18,432 bases of DNA from an uncultured Collinsella sp. (GTDB lineage: Bacteria > Actinomycetota > Coriobacteriia > Coriobacteriales > Coriobacteriaceae), in NCBI GenBank assembly GCA_900554495.1, contig USHR01000013.1:1-18432 (forward strand), written 5' to 3'. Under the pieces are notes generated by a model, which was not told the DNA's origin, searched no databases, and worked only from the letters and a program-made list of their open reading frames with translations. Made by a program: the position numbers and the translations under genes. Below are positions 5,908 to 12,943 of this stretch, piece after piece. The first letter of the stretch is position 1. Each line of letters opens with the position of its first letter.

Positions 5908-6444
5908 GTGTCTCGTATCGGTAATAAGCCTGTCCAGATTCCCGCCGGAGTCGAAGTGGCAGTCAACGGCAACAACGTTGTCGTCAAGGGCCCCAAGGGC
6001 CAGCTCGAGCTCGATGTCTTTGAGAAGCTCGCTATCAACGTCGAGGACAACGTCCTCACCGTTTCCCGTCCCGACGACGAGCGTGAGACCCGTGCCCGCC
6101 ACGGCCTCACCCGCGCCCTCATCCACAACATGGTTGTTGGCGTTTCCGAGGGCTTCGAGAAGAAGCTCGAGCTCGCCGGCGTCGGTTACCGCGTGCAGCA
6201 GAAGGGCAAGAACCTCGAGTTCTCCCTGGGCTTCTCGCACCCCGTGATCGTCGAGGCTCCCGAGGGCATCACCTTCGAGGTTCCCGACAACACCCACGTG
6301 AACGTCAAGGGTATCAACAAGCAGCAGGTCGGTCAGATCGCCGCTGAGATCCGCGGCCATCGTCCTCCCGAGCCTTACAAGGGCAAGGGTATCCACTACG
6401 TTGGCGAGCACATCCGCCGCAAGCTGGGTAAGGCCGCCAAGTAG
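5908..6444 (+). CDS. rplF: 50S ribosomal protein L6
   Basis: The 178-residue protein carries MSRIGNKPVQIPAGV at the N-terminus and the C-terminal L6 signature RRPPEPYKGKGIHYVGE-like stretch (GHRPPEPYKGKGI, about residues 150-162). The two duplicated L6 domains are of normal size. L6 lies near the factor-binding site of the large subunit. The start is GTG with AAGGAAAGGAG directly upstream, and SRIGNK right after it fixes the choice. The gap to rplR is 75 bases and contains a perfect hairpin. Confidence 0.98.
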   Translation: MSRIGNKPVQIPAGVEVAVNGNNVVVKGPKGQLELDVFEKLAINVEDNVLTVSRPDDERETRARHGLTRALIHNMVVGVSEGFEKKLELAGVGYRVQQKGKNLEFSLGFSHPVIVEAPEGITFEVPDNTHVNVKGINKQQVGQIAAEIRGHRPPEPYKGKGIHYVGEHIRRKLGKAAK

Positions 6445-6469
6445 TCGTAACCGACTCACTCGCATAAGA

Positions 6470-6491
6470 CCAGCACCCCGTCAGGTGCTGG
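6470..6491 (+). other. Intercistronic hairpin between rplF and rplR
   Basis: CCAGCACC at 6470-6477 pairs perfectly with GGTGCTGG at 6484-6491 around CCGTCA. The next T-run (6503-6507) begins 11 bases after the stem and directly precedes the rplR Shine-Dalgarno AGGAG, so strong termination is unlikely. It could attenuate or stabilise part of the transcript. Confidence 0.5.
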
Positions 6492-6519
6492 CAAGATCAA
6501 CCTTTTTAGGAGTTTACGT

Positions 6520-6888
6520 ATGAACAAGCATAAGGCGAAGCTGGAAGGCCTCAAGCGTCGTCAGCGTCGTGTTCGCGGCAAGGTCTCGGGTACCTCCGAG
6601 CGTCCGCGTCTTCGCGTGACCCGTACTAACGCCAACATCTATGCCCAGATCATCGACGACAGCAAGGGCTCCAGCCTGACGCTCGTCTCTGCCTCGACCC
6701 TCGAGGCCGAGTTCAAGGGCACCCACACCTCGAACAAGGAGGCTGCGGAGAAGGTCGGTCAGCTCGTTGGCAAGCGCGCCATCGAGGCCGGCATCACCAA
6801 GGTCGCCTTCGATCGCGGTGGCCGTATCTACCATGGCCGCGTCAAGGCCCTCGCCGACGGTGCTCGTGCCGCCGGTCTCGAGTTCTAG
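6520..6888 (+). CDS. rplR: 50S ribosomal protein L18
   Basis: The 122-residue protein has the L18 layout: a basic N-terminus (KAKLEGLKRRQRRVRGKVSG), then RPRLRVTRTNANIYAQIIDD (residues 28-47) and the C-terminal VAFDRGGRIYHGRVKALADGAR. L18 works with L5 to load 5S rRNA onto the large subunit. AGGAG lies eight bases before the ATG. The rpsE Shine-Dalgarno AGGAGG overlaps the stop codon, indicating coupling of the two genes. Confidence 0.98.
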   Translation: MNKHKAKLEGLKRRQRRVRGKVSGTSERPRLRVTRTNANIYAQIIDDSKGSSLTLVSASTLEAEFKGTHTSNKEAAEKVGQLVGKRAIEAGITKVAFDRGGRIYHGRVKALADGARAAGLEF

Positions 6889-6902
6889 GAGGTATGTAGC
6901 AC

Positions 6903-7427
6903 ATGGCTCGTAATCAGAAGCAGCAGCGCGAGGCCTCCGAGTTCGAGGAGCGCGTCGTTTACATCAACCGCGTGTCGAAGACCGTCAAGGGTGGTCGTCG
7001 CATGAGCCTCGTCGCTCTCGTCGTCGTTGGCGACGGCAAGGGCAACGTCGGCGTTGGCATGGGCAAGTCCGCTGAGGTGCCCCTGGCCATCTCCAAGGCG
7101 TCTCTCGATGCCAAGAAGAACATGTTCCACGTGCCGGTGACCGATCAGGGCACCATCCCGCACGAGGTTCTCGGTCACTTTGGTGCCGGCCGCATCATCA
7201 TCAAGCCCGCTGTCGAGGGTACCGGCGTTATCGCCGGCGGCGCTGTGCGTCCCCTCTTTGAGCTTGCTGGCATCAAGAACGTCCTGTCCAAGTCCCTCGG
7301 TACCGACAACGGCCTCAACATCATCAAGGCTGCCGTCGAGGGCCTCAAGGAGCTCTCCAGCCCTGAGGACGTCGCGGCTCGCCGTGGCCTGACGGTCTCC
7401 GAGATGTTCGTCGGTAAGGAGAACTAA
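6903..7427 (+). CDS. rpsE: 30S ribosomal protein S5
   Basis: The 174-residue protein contains the double-stranded RNA-binding S5 N-terminal domain (FEERVVYINRVSKTVKGGRR, about residues 14-33, and GDGKGNVGVGMGKSAEVP) and the C-terminal S5 domain (IPHEVLGHFGAGRIIIKPA, then NVLSKSLGTDNGLNIIKA). S5 lies at the mRNA entry region and influences decoding accuracy. Spacing to rplR is 14 bases, with AGGAGG overlapping the rplR stop. The rpmD start follows the stop after two bases, so translation of the pair is coupled. Confidence 0.98.
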   Translation: MARNQKQQREASEFEERVVYINRVSKTVKGGRRMSLVALVVVGDGKGNVGVGMGKSAEVPLAISKASLDAKKNMFHVPVTDQGTIPHEVLGHFGAGRIIIKPAVEGTGVIAGGAVRPLFELAGIKNVLSKSLGTDNGLNIIKAAVEGLKELSSPEDVAARRGLTVSEMFVGKEN

Positions 7428-7429
7428 GC

Positions 7430-7612
7430 ATGGCTGACACCATCAAGATCAAGCAGGTCCGCAGCACCAATGGTTGCAAGCAGGACCAGGTCCGTACTGT
7501 CCGTGCCCTCGGTCTCCACAGGATCCGCGAGGTTCGCGAGATTGCTGACAACGAGTCCGTCCGCGGCATGATCTTCAAGGTCAAGCACCTTGTCGAGATT
7601 GTAGAGGAGTAG
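7430..7612 (+). CDS. rpmD: 50S ribosomal protein L30
   Basis: The 60-residue protein is a typical bacterial L30: IKIKQVRSTNGCKQDQVRTV at the start, then the conserved LGLHRIREVREIADNESVRGM and HLVEIVEE end. Its Shine-Dalgarno AAGGAG (7416-7421) is embedded in the last codons of rpsE. Only three bases separate its stop from rplO, whose Shine-Dalgarno GAGGAG is formed by the final two Glu codons of rpmD. This packing shows tight translational coupling across rpsE-rpmD-rplO. Confidence 0.97.
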   Translation: MADTIKIKQVRSTNGCKQDQVRTVRALGLHRIREVREIADNESVRGMIFKVKHLVEIVEE

Positions 7613-7615
7613 CAA

Positions 7616-8065
7616 ATGCAGCTTCACGATCTTACTCCCGCGCCCGGTTCCACCAAGAACCGCAAGCGCGTCGGCCGTGGCAATTCTTCGGGTCACGGCA
7701 CCACTTCTGGCCGCGGCCAGAAGGGCCAGGGTTCCCGCTCTGGCGGCACCAAGGGTGCCGGCTTCGAGGGTGGCCAGACTCCGCTGGCTATGCGCCTGCC
7801 CAAGCTTCCGGGCTTCCGCAACCCCCGTCGTATCGAGTACACCGCCGTTAACGTTGAGCGTCTCGAGCGTAAGTTCGAGGACGGCGCTGTGATCGACGGT
7901 GCCGCTCTTAAGGCCGCTCGCATCACCAAGAGCGAGTTCGAGCCCGTCAAGGTGCTCGGCAATGGTGAGCTCACCAAGAAGTTCACGGTCAAGGTCGACA
8001 AGGTCAGCGCTTCTGCGCAGGCCAAGATCGAGGCCGCCGGCGGAAAGGTCGAGCTGCCGTGCTAA
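7616..8065 (+). CDS. rplO: 50S ribosomal protein L15
   Basis: The 149-residue protein has the Gly/Arg-rich L15 start, LTPAPGSTKNRKRVGRGNSS followed by GHGTTSGRGQKGQGSRSGG (to about residue 43), then the FEGGQTPLAMRLPKLPGFRN motif and the C-terminal SASAQAKIEAAGGKVE that closes the L15 fold. L15 is an early-to-middle assembly protein of the large subunit. The secY start lies inside its last codons: the reading frames overlap by seven bases, so SecY synthesis is probably coupled to L15. Confidence 0.98.
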   Translation: MQLHDLTPAPGSTKNRKRVGRGNSSGHGTTSGRGQKGQGSRSGGTKGAGFEGGQTPLAMRLPKLPGFRNPRRIEYTAVNVERLERKFEDGAVIDGAALKAARITKSEFEPVKVLGNGELTKKFTVKVDKVSASAQAKIEAAGGKVELPC

Positions 8066-9345
8066 ATGGTCTTAAGAATGCTTTCCGCATCAAAGAATTG
8101 CGCGAAAAGATTCTTTTTACCATAGCTATGCTCGTCGTGTACCGCATTGGTGCGCACGTTCCTGTGCCCGGCATTCCCTTCCAGGGGATGCTGGGCCTTT
8201 TCTCGACCGATAACAATTCGGTCGCCGCAGGTGCTATGGCCCTCCTGAATCTTTTCTCTGGCGGCGCGTTGAGCTATGTGTCGGTGTTTTCGCTGGGCAT
8301 CATGCCTTACATCACCAGCTCGATCATCCTCCAGATGCTCCAGGCCGTTGTGCCTTCCCTGCATGAGCTTGCCCGCGAGGGCGAGGTCGGTCAGACCAAG
8401 ATCACGCAGTATTCGCGTTACCTCACCCTGGCTCTGGCAATCCTCAACTCCGTGGGTTACCTCTTCCTCTTTAAGAGCTTCGGCATCAGCTTCAATGGCG
8501 CCGGCGCTCCCGAGATCATCTTCGACCTCATGATCGTCGGCACGCTCACTGCGGGCGCCATGCTGATCATGTGGATTGGTGAGCTCATCACCCAGCGCGG
8601 TATCGGCAATGGCATGTCGCTGATCATCTTCGCGAACATCATGGCCGGTCTGCCGCAGGCTATCTTCTCCAGCACCGAGGGCAATGCCGGTGGCATCATC
8701 ACCATGGTGATCATCTGCGCCATCATCCTGCTGGTTATCCCGTTGATTGTTTTCCTTGAGCGCGGCCAGCGCCGCATCCCGGTCTCCTACGCTAAGCGCG
8801 TCGTGGGCCGTCGCATGATGGGTGGCCAGACCACCTACCTGCCCATCAAGGTCAACACCGCGGGTGTCGTGCCGATCATCTTCGCTTCGGCGCTGCTGTA
8901 CTTCCCGGCTCAGATTGCCGTGTTCTTCCCCGGCATCGGCTGGATCCAGGCAGTTGCCTCTGCGCTTTCGCGCGGCTGGCTCAACTGGGTGCTTAACGTT
9001 GTCCTCATCGTGTTTTTCGCGTACTTCTACACGTCCATGGTGTTCAACCCCGATGACACGGCCGACAACCTTAAGAAGCAGGGCGGCTTTATTCCGGGCG
9101 TGCGTCCGGGTAGGGCTACCGCGGCCTACATCAAGAACGCGCTCAACAAGATTACGCTTCCCAGCGCTGTCTTTTTGGCGCTCATCGCCATCGTGCCTTC
9201 GATCATCTTCTCCTTTACGGGTAACCAGCTAATCCAGGCATTTGGCGGCACGTCCATCCTCATCATGGTCGGCGTCGTGCTCGACACGGTCGATAAGCTC
9301 GAAGGCCAGATCAAGATGTATGATTACGATGGATTCTTTAAATAG
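8059..9345 (+). CDS. secY: Preprotein translocase subunit SecY
   Basis: The 428-residue protein has about ten hydrophobic segments and the SecY hallmarks: LREKILFTIAMLVVYRIGAH near residue 14, a plug-region LNLFSGGALSYVSVFSLGIM, GQTTYLPIKVNTAGVVPIIF around 255, and the late NPDDTADNLKKQGGFIPG. SecY forms the membrane channel through which the Sec system exports and inserts proteins. The GTG start at 8059, overlapping rplO by seven bases, gives the family-typical MLNGLKNAFRIKEL N-terminus; the nearby ATG at 8066 is in another frame. Its usual partners secE and secG are elsewhere. adk follows 18 bases later. Confidence 0.97.
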   Translation: MLNGLKNAFRIKELREKILFTIAMLVVYRIGAHVPVPGIPFQGMLGLFSTDNNSVAAGAMALLNLFSGGALSYVSVFSLGIMPYITSSIILQMLQAVVPSLHELAREGEVGQTKITQYSRYLTLALAILNSVGYLFLFKSFGISFNGAGAPEIIFDLMIVGTLTAGAMLIMWIGELITQRGIGNGMSLIIFANIMAGLPQAIFSSTEGNAGGIITMVIICAIILLVIPLIVFLERGQRRIPVSYAKRVVGRRMMGGQTTYLPIKVNTAGVVPIIFASALLYFPAQIAVFFPGIGWIQAVASALSRGWLNWVLNVVLIVFFAYFYTSMVFNPDDTADNLKKQGGFIPGVRPGRATAAYIKNALNKITLPSAVFLALIAIVPSIIFSFTGNQLIQAFGGTSILIMVGVVLDTVDKLEGQIKMYDYDGFFK

Positions 9346-9363
9346 GCTAGAGGAGGATTGCTC

Positions 9364-9990
9364 ATGAACCTCGTATTGCTCGGAGCTCCGGGTGCCGGTA
9401 AGGGTACCGTCGCACAGGAGCTCGTCGCCGAGTTTGGCGTCGCTCACATTTCCACGGGCGACCTGCTGCGTGCTGCCGTCAAGGGTGGCACCGAGCTTGG
9501 TATTCAGGCTAAGAAGTACATGGACGCTGGCGAGCTCGTTCCCGATCAGCTCGTGATCGACCTTGTCAAGGAGCGCCTTGCCGCCGATGACGCCCAGCAG
9601 GGCTTCATCCTCGACGGCTTCCCGCGCAACACCGCCCAGGCCGTGACGCTCGATTCCGAGCTCTCCGCCATGGGTCGCGAGATCGACTGCGCCCTTCTGG
9701 TCGATGTGGCCCCCGAGGTCATTATCGATCGTCTGTCTTCGCGTCGCACCTGCCGCGCCTGCGGTTACACCGGCACCGCTGCCGATTCTACCTGCCCCAA
9801 GTGTGGCGGCGAGATGTATCAGCGCGACGACGACAAGCCCGAGACCATCAAGAACCGTCTCGACGTCTACGAGAAGTCCACGAGCCCGCTCGTCGACTAC
9901 TATCGTGGCCAGGGTCTGCTCAAGTCGGTCAACGGTGACCAGGCTCGCGAGACCGTGTACGGGGATGTCAAAGAGGCTCTCGGTCTATGA
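9364..9990 (+). CDS. adk: Adenylate kinase with zinc-bearing lid
   Basis: Starting at the ATG at 9364 gives 208 residues. A TTG six bases earlier is too close to the Shine-Dalgarno AGGAGG at 9351-9356 to be the start. The P-loop GAPGAGKGT lies at residues 7-15 and DGFPR at 84-88. The lid is the long form with four cysteines at 130, 133, 144 and 147, as in zinc-binding adenylate kinases of Gram-positives. The enzyme interconverts ATP plus AMP and two ADP in the cytosol. The stop overlaps the map start as ATGA, so the two are translationally coupled. Confidence 0.98.
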   Translation: MNLVLLGAPGAGKGTVAQELVAEFGVAHISTGDLLRAAVKGGTELGIQAKKYMDAGELVPDQLVIDLVKERLAADDAQQGFILDGFPRNTAQAVTLDSELSAMGREIDCALLVDVAPEVIIDRLSSRRTCRACGYTGTAADSTCPKCGGEMYQRDDDKPETIKNRLDVYEKSTSPLVDYYRGQGLLKSVNGDQARETVYGDVKEALGL

Positions 9991-10775
9991 TCAAGATTAA
10001 GTCTGCAACGCAAATCGAGCAGATGAAGAAGGCAGGAGCGCTATCTAAGATGGCGCTCCGCCACGTTGGAGCCATGGTGCGCCCCGGCGTTTCGACTTTT
10101 GAGCTCGATCAGCTCGCGGAGCAGATTATCCGCATGCATGGTGGCACCCCAGCCTTTAAGGGTTACGGCGGGTTTCCCGGAACCATTTGCGCATCGATTA
10201 ACGATGCCGTGGTACACGGTATTCCCAACCCCGACATGATCCTGCGCGATGGCGATATCATCTCCATCGATACGGGAGCCGTTGTCGACGGTTGGGTCGG
10301 CGATAACGCTTGGACGTTTTTCGTCGGCACCCCCACGCCCGAAGCCAAGGCTTTGTGCGAGATCACGCGCGATTGCCTTAAGGCTGCCATCGAGCAGGCT
10401 GTTCCCGGTAACCATATCGGGGACGTCGGTTATGCCGTTCAGTCCCTCGCCGAGTCTCACGGTTACGGCGTGCTTCGCGATTATGTGGGCCATGGCATTG
10501 GCCGCGTGATGCACGAGGACCCCAACGTTCCTAACTATGGAAAGAAGGGGAGGGGCGTTCGCCTCCAGGCCGGCATGGTCATTGCCATCGAGCCGATGGT
10601 TACGATGGGTTCCAACCATGTGAGCACGGGCTCCGACGGTTGGATCGTCACGACCAACGACCACCTGCCCGCCGCGCACTACGAGAACACCGTCGCCATT
10701 ACCAATGACGGCCCGGTGATTCTCACCACGGATGCGCAAGGTGCTTGGTGTTCGCTCCAAGGCGGAGAAATGTAA
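9987..10775 (+). CDS. map: Type I methionine aminopeptidase
   Basis: The 262-residue protein has all five metal ligands expected of the family: Asp95 (SIDTGA), Asp106 (GDNAWT), His169 (GHGIG), Glu202 (AIEPM) and Glu233 (HYENT), plus the substrate-contact His77 (VVHGIP). It removes the initiator methionine from new proteins co-translationally. The ATG overlaps the adk stop by four bases. The protein runs about 17 residues past the usual PVILT end. The stop codon itself lies in the terminal arm of a 129-bp palindrome (10767-10895), so the 3' end may have been shaped by insertion of that element; this is inference. Catalytic residues are intact. Confidence 0.97.
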   Translation: MIKIKSATQIEQMKKAGALSKMALRHVGAMVRPGVSTFELDQLAEQIIRMHGGTPAFKGYGGFPGTICASINDAVVHGIPNPDMILRDGDIISIDTGAVVDGWVGDNAWTFFVGTPTPEAKALCEITRDCLKAAIEQAVPGNHIGDVGYAVQSLAESHGYGVLRDYVGHGIGRVMHEDPNVPNYGKKGRGVRLQAGMVIAIEPMVTMGSNHVSTGSDGWIVTTNDHLPAAHYENTVAITNDGPVILTTDAQGAWCSLQGGEM

Positions 10776-10895
10776 AAGTCGCCGCCTCCTGATGCCCAAC
10801 CTCGCCTTTCAATTTCGAAGGCATGACCCCAAGGTCTATGCCTTCTCATTTCAAGGCGATCTTGGGCATCAGGGAACGGCTTTGTTTTACATTTC
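10767..10895. repeat. 129-bp imperfect palindrome spanning the map stop codon
   Basis: Nested arms pair in order: GAAATGTAAAA (10767-10777) with TTTTACATTTC (10885-10895); GCCG (10781-10784) with CGGC (10877-10880); CCTGATGCCCAA (10788-10799) with TTGGGCATCAGG (10862-10873); CGCCTT (10803-10808) with AAGGCG (10853-10858); GAAGGCAT (10817-10824) with ATGCCTTC (10838-10845); and GACC (10825-10828) with GGTC (10833-10836) around CCAA. Every arm listed is perfect. The left outer arm includes the map stop. It would form a very long stem in RNA. It could terminate or process the map transcript, or be a mobile palindromic repeat. It is not followed by a clean T-run. Confidence 0.75.
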
Positions 10896-10903
10896 AAATG
10901 TAA
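10887..10903. other. Small palindrome upstream of infA
   Basis: TTACATTT (10887-10894) and AAATGTAA (10896-10903) form a perfect 8-bp inverted repeat around a single C. It overlaps the right end of the larger palindrome and lies 37 bases upstream of the proposed infA -35 box, where an operator could sit. No known operator was recognised. Confidence 0.4.
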
Positions 10904-10939
10904 CAAGTTCCACTTAGTTGTGGAGCCATTACGAAGTTA

Positions 10940-10968
10940 TTACGATGCGTACATACGTGTTGTAGAAT
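10940..10968 (+). promoter_or_regulatory. Probable promoter for infA and the alpha genes
   Basis: TAGAAT at 10963-10968 matches the -10 consensus at five of six positions, and TTACGA at 10940-10945 lies 17 bases upstream as a weak -35. The segment is AT-richer than the flanking genes. A fresh promoter here would make infA onward a separate unit from rplE-map, in keeping with the long palindrome before it. Confidence 0.5.
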
Positions 10969-11007
10969 ACTCAATCGCTGTCGTTTTCTAGAGAAAGATG
11001 ATTGCTT

Positions 11008-11226
11008 GTGAAGAAGGAAGACGCAATTGAGCTCGAGGGTACGGTAAAGGAGCCGCTGCCCAACGCCATGTTTAAGGTTGAGCTCGAGAACGGTCATTCG
11101 GTTCTGTGCAACATTTCTGGCAAGATCCGAATGAATTACATCCGCATTCTCCCCGGTGACAGGGTTGTCGTGGAGCTTTCCCCGTACGACCTGACCCGCG
11201 GCCGCATCACCTATCGCTATAAATAG
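11008..11226 (+). CDS. infA: Translation initiation factor IF-1
   Basis: With GTG at 11008 the protein is 72 residues, the normal IF-1 size, and reads MKKEDAIELEGTV, then LPNAMFKVELENGHSVLCN, GKIRMNYIRILPGD and SPYDLTRGRITYRYK, a complete S1-like OB fold. IF-1 occupies the A site during initiation. An in-frame TTG lies six bases upstream, but it sits only three bases from the only purine stretch (GAGAAAG), while GTG is nine bases from it. The Shine-Dalgarno is weak. The gene is preceded by its own probable promoter and followed by 147 bases with a nested hairpin before rpmJ. Confidence 0.96.
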   Translation: MKKEDAIELEGTVKEPLPNAMFKVELENGHSVLCNISGKIRMNYIRILPGDRVVVELSPYDLTRGRITYRYK

Positions 11227-11236
11227 CGGCACGCAT

Positions 11237-11289
11237 ACACGCTCTTTTCCGACTGCAGGCTTAGCTCAACCTACGGTCGGTTTGCGTGT
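11237..11289 (+). other. Nested hairpin between infA and rpmJ
   Basis: ACACGC (11237-11242) pairs with GCGTGT (11284-11289), and inside it CCGAC (11249-11253) pairs with GTCGG (11276-11280). Both stems are perfect, with a 22-base central loop. No T-run follows, so readthrough into rpmJ is expected. It may regulate or process the infA-rpmJ RNA. Confidence 0.4.
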
Positions 11290-11373
11290 GAAGACCAGCC
11301 ATAGTTTTAAACGCCTGCGGCTGGGCGAGTAGATAGTAGGGAAGTAGTTTGAGCGCTACCGAAAGGAAGAACG

Positions 11374-11487
11374 ATGAAGGTACGTCCTTCGGTCAAGAAG
11401 ATGTGCGATAAGTGCAAAATCATTAGGCGCCATGGCAAGGTCCTCGTCATTTGCGAGAATCCCCGTCATAAGCAGCGTCAGGGTTAA
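11374..11487 (+). CDS. rpmJ: 50S ribosomal protein L36, zinc type
   Basis: This 37-residue gene is easily missed for its size. It reads MKVRPSVKKMCDKCKIIRRH and continues GKVLVICENPRHKQRQG, a full-length L36. The zinc ligands Cys11, Cys14, Cys27 and His32 are all present, so this is the zinc-binding form. AAGGAAG lies six to seven bases upstream of the ATG. It sits between infA and rpsM, its standard position, and rpsM starts 14 bases after its stop. Confidence 0.97.
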   Translation: MKVRPSVKKMCDKCKIIRRHGKVLVICENPRHKQRQG

Positions 11488-11501
11488 GAGAGGAGACTAC
11501 G

Positions 11502-11876
11502 TTGGCCCGTATTAATGGTGTCGACCTCCCGCGTGAGAAGCGCGTTGAGATCGGTCTGACCTACATTTACGGCATCGGCCGCACCACTGCGACGAAGATT
11601 TGCGTCGAGTGCAACGTTAACGTGGATACGCGCGTTAAGGACCTCACCGAGGATGAGGTTAACGCCATCCGCGATTATATCGATAAGAACCAGATCATGG
11701 TTGAGGGCGACCTCCGCCGTGAGCGCAACCAGAACGTCAAGCGCCTTATGGACATCGGCTGCAACCGCGGCCTTCGTCACCGCAAGGGCCTCCCGGTCCG
11801 CGGCCAGCGCACCCACACTAACGCTCGTACCCGCAAGGGCCCGAAGCGTCAGATCGGTGCTAAGAAGAAGAAATAA
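11502..11876 (+). CDS. rpsM: 30S ribosomal protein S13
   Basis: The 124-residue protein begins MARINGVDLPREKRVEIGLT and has the helix-hairpin YIYGIGRTTA (residues 21-30) and the C-terminal S13 signature GLRHRKGLPVRGQRTHTNAR, followed by a basic KKKK tail. S13 lies in the head of the small subunit and contacts the P-site tRNA and L5. The start is TTG, with GAGAGGAG seven to eight bases upstream; the ARINGVDLP after it is the normal S13 N-terminus, so TTG is well supported. The rpsK Shine-Dalgarno AAGGAG overlaps its stop codon. Confidence 0.97.
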   Translation: MARINGVDLPREKRVEIGLTYIYGIGRTTATKICVECNVNVDTRVKDLTEDEVNAIRDYIDKNQIMVEGDLRRERNQNVKRLMDIGCNRGLRHRKGLPVRGQRTHTNARTRKGPKRQIGAKKKK

Positions 11877-11890
11877 GGAGCGCTAGATAG

Positions 11891-12295
11891 ATGGCTACTG
11901 CTAAGAAGAACGTTCGCGCTGCCCGTCTGAAGCGCGCGGACCGTAAGAACATTTCCGTGGGCCAGGCTCACATTCGTTCTACGTTCAACAACACTATCGT
12001 TTCGATCACCGATCCCCAGGGCAACGTCATTTCCTGGAAGTCGGCTGGCCAGGTGGGCTTCAAGGGCTCCCGTAAGTCCACGCCGTTCGCTGCCCAGATG
12101 GCTGCCGAGGCTGCTGCCAAGCAGGCCATGGAGCACGGTATGAAGAAGGTTTCCGTCTTCGTCAAGGGCCCCGGCTCCGGTCGTGAGACCGCCATCCGCT
12201 CCCTCCAGGCTGCTGGCCTCGAGGTCTCGAGCATCCAGGACAAGACCCCCATTCCGCACAACGGCTGCCGCCCCAAGAAGCGTCGCCGCGTGTAA
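11891..12295 (+). CDS. rpsK: 30S ribosomal protein S11
   Basis: The 134-residue protein has the S11 core: GQAHIRSTFNNTIVSITDPQ, then GNVISWKSAGQVGFKGSRKS, TPFAAQMAAE, VFVKGPGSGRETAIRSLQ, and the end DKTPIPHNGCRPKKRRRV. S11 forms part of the platform next to the mRNA exit. The Shine-Dalgarno AAGGAG overlaps the rpsM stop and lies nine to ten bases before the ATG. rpsD follows after 19 bases. Nothing unusual was seen. Confidence 0.98.
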   Translation: MATAKKNVRAARLKRADRKNISVGQAHIRSTFNNTIVSITDPQGNVISWKSAGQVGFKGSRKSTPFAAQMAAEAAAKQAMEHGMKKVSVFVKGPGSGRETAIRSLQAAGLEVSSIQDKTPIPHNGCRPKKRRRV

Positions 12296-12314
12296 CTGAA
12301 AGGATCGTATCAAT

Positions 12315-12911
12315 ATGGCAATCGACAGGACTCCTGTTCTTAAGCGCTGCCGTCAGCTCGGGATCGATCCCGCTGAGCTCGGTTACAGCAGCAAGAAGGA
12401 ATCTATCCGTCAGCCCAAGCGCCGTCGCAAGGAATCTGAGTACGGCATGCAGCTGCGCGAGAAGCAGAAGGTCAAGTTCATCTATGGCGTTCTGGAGAAG
12501 CAGTTCCACGGCTACTTCAACAAGGCCCGTAAGATGAACGGCGTCACCGGTGAGAACCTCATGATCATTCTTGAGTCTCGCCTCGACAACGTCGTCTTCC
12601 GTCTTGGCTTCGCCCGCACCCGCAAAGAGGCTCGTCAGTCCGTCCGTCACGGTCACTTCACCGTGAACGGCAAGCGCGTGGACATCCCGTCCTACCGCGT
12701 CAAGGCCGGCGACGTCGTCGCTGTCGGCGAGAAGTTCCGTGACCTCCTCCCCATCAAGGAGGCTCTGATTTCCTCCGAGCGCTTTGAGGTCCCTGGCTGG
12801 CTCGAGGTCGATATCGAGAAGCTGTCTGGTAACGTGCTCGCTCTGCCGACGCGTGAGCAGATCAGCGGTGATATCAACGAGCAGCTCATCGTCGAGCTCT
12901 ACTCTAAGTAG
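12315..12911 (+). CDS. rpsD: 30S ribosomal protein S4, zinc-free form
   Basis: The 198-residue protein contains the S4 RNA-binding domain (LESRLDNVVFRLGFARTRKE near residue 86, then ARQSVRHGHFTVNGKRVDIP) and the C-terminal EQLIVELYSK. The N-terminal segment has one cysteine (Cys12) rather than the zinc knuckle of C+ S4 proteins, so this is the zinc-free form, in contrast to the zinc-type S14 and L36 nearby. S4 is a primary assembly protein of the 30S body and, in E. coli, an autogenous repressor of the alpha operon. The Shine-Dalgarno GAAAGGA precedes the ATG. rpoA begins 32 bases downstream. Confidence 0.97.
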   Translation: MAIDRTPVLKRCRQLGIDPAELGYSSKKESIRQPKRRRKESEYGMQLREKQKVKFIYGVLEKQFHGYFNKARKMNGVTGENLMIILESRLDNVVFRLGFARTRKEARQSVRHGHFTVNGKRVDIPSYRVKAGDVVAVGEKFRDLLPIKEALISSERFEVPGWLEVDIEKLSGNVLALPTREQISGDINEQLIVELYSK

Positions 12912-12943
12912 TCCATCCGGGCTGCTGAGGCTGGAGGTAATAC

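Noticed and set aside
6478..6507. Intrinsic terminator between rplF and rplR
   Set aside because: The T-run begins 11 bases after the stem and adjoins the rplR Shine-Dalgarno. Termination there would cut an essential operon.
9358..9363. TTG start for adk six bases upstream
   Set aside because: It lies one base from the Shine-Dalgarno AGGAGG. The ATG at 9364 has normal spacing and gives the typical MNLVLLGAPG start.
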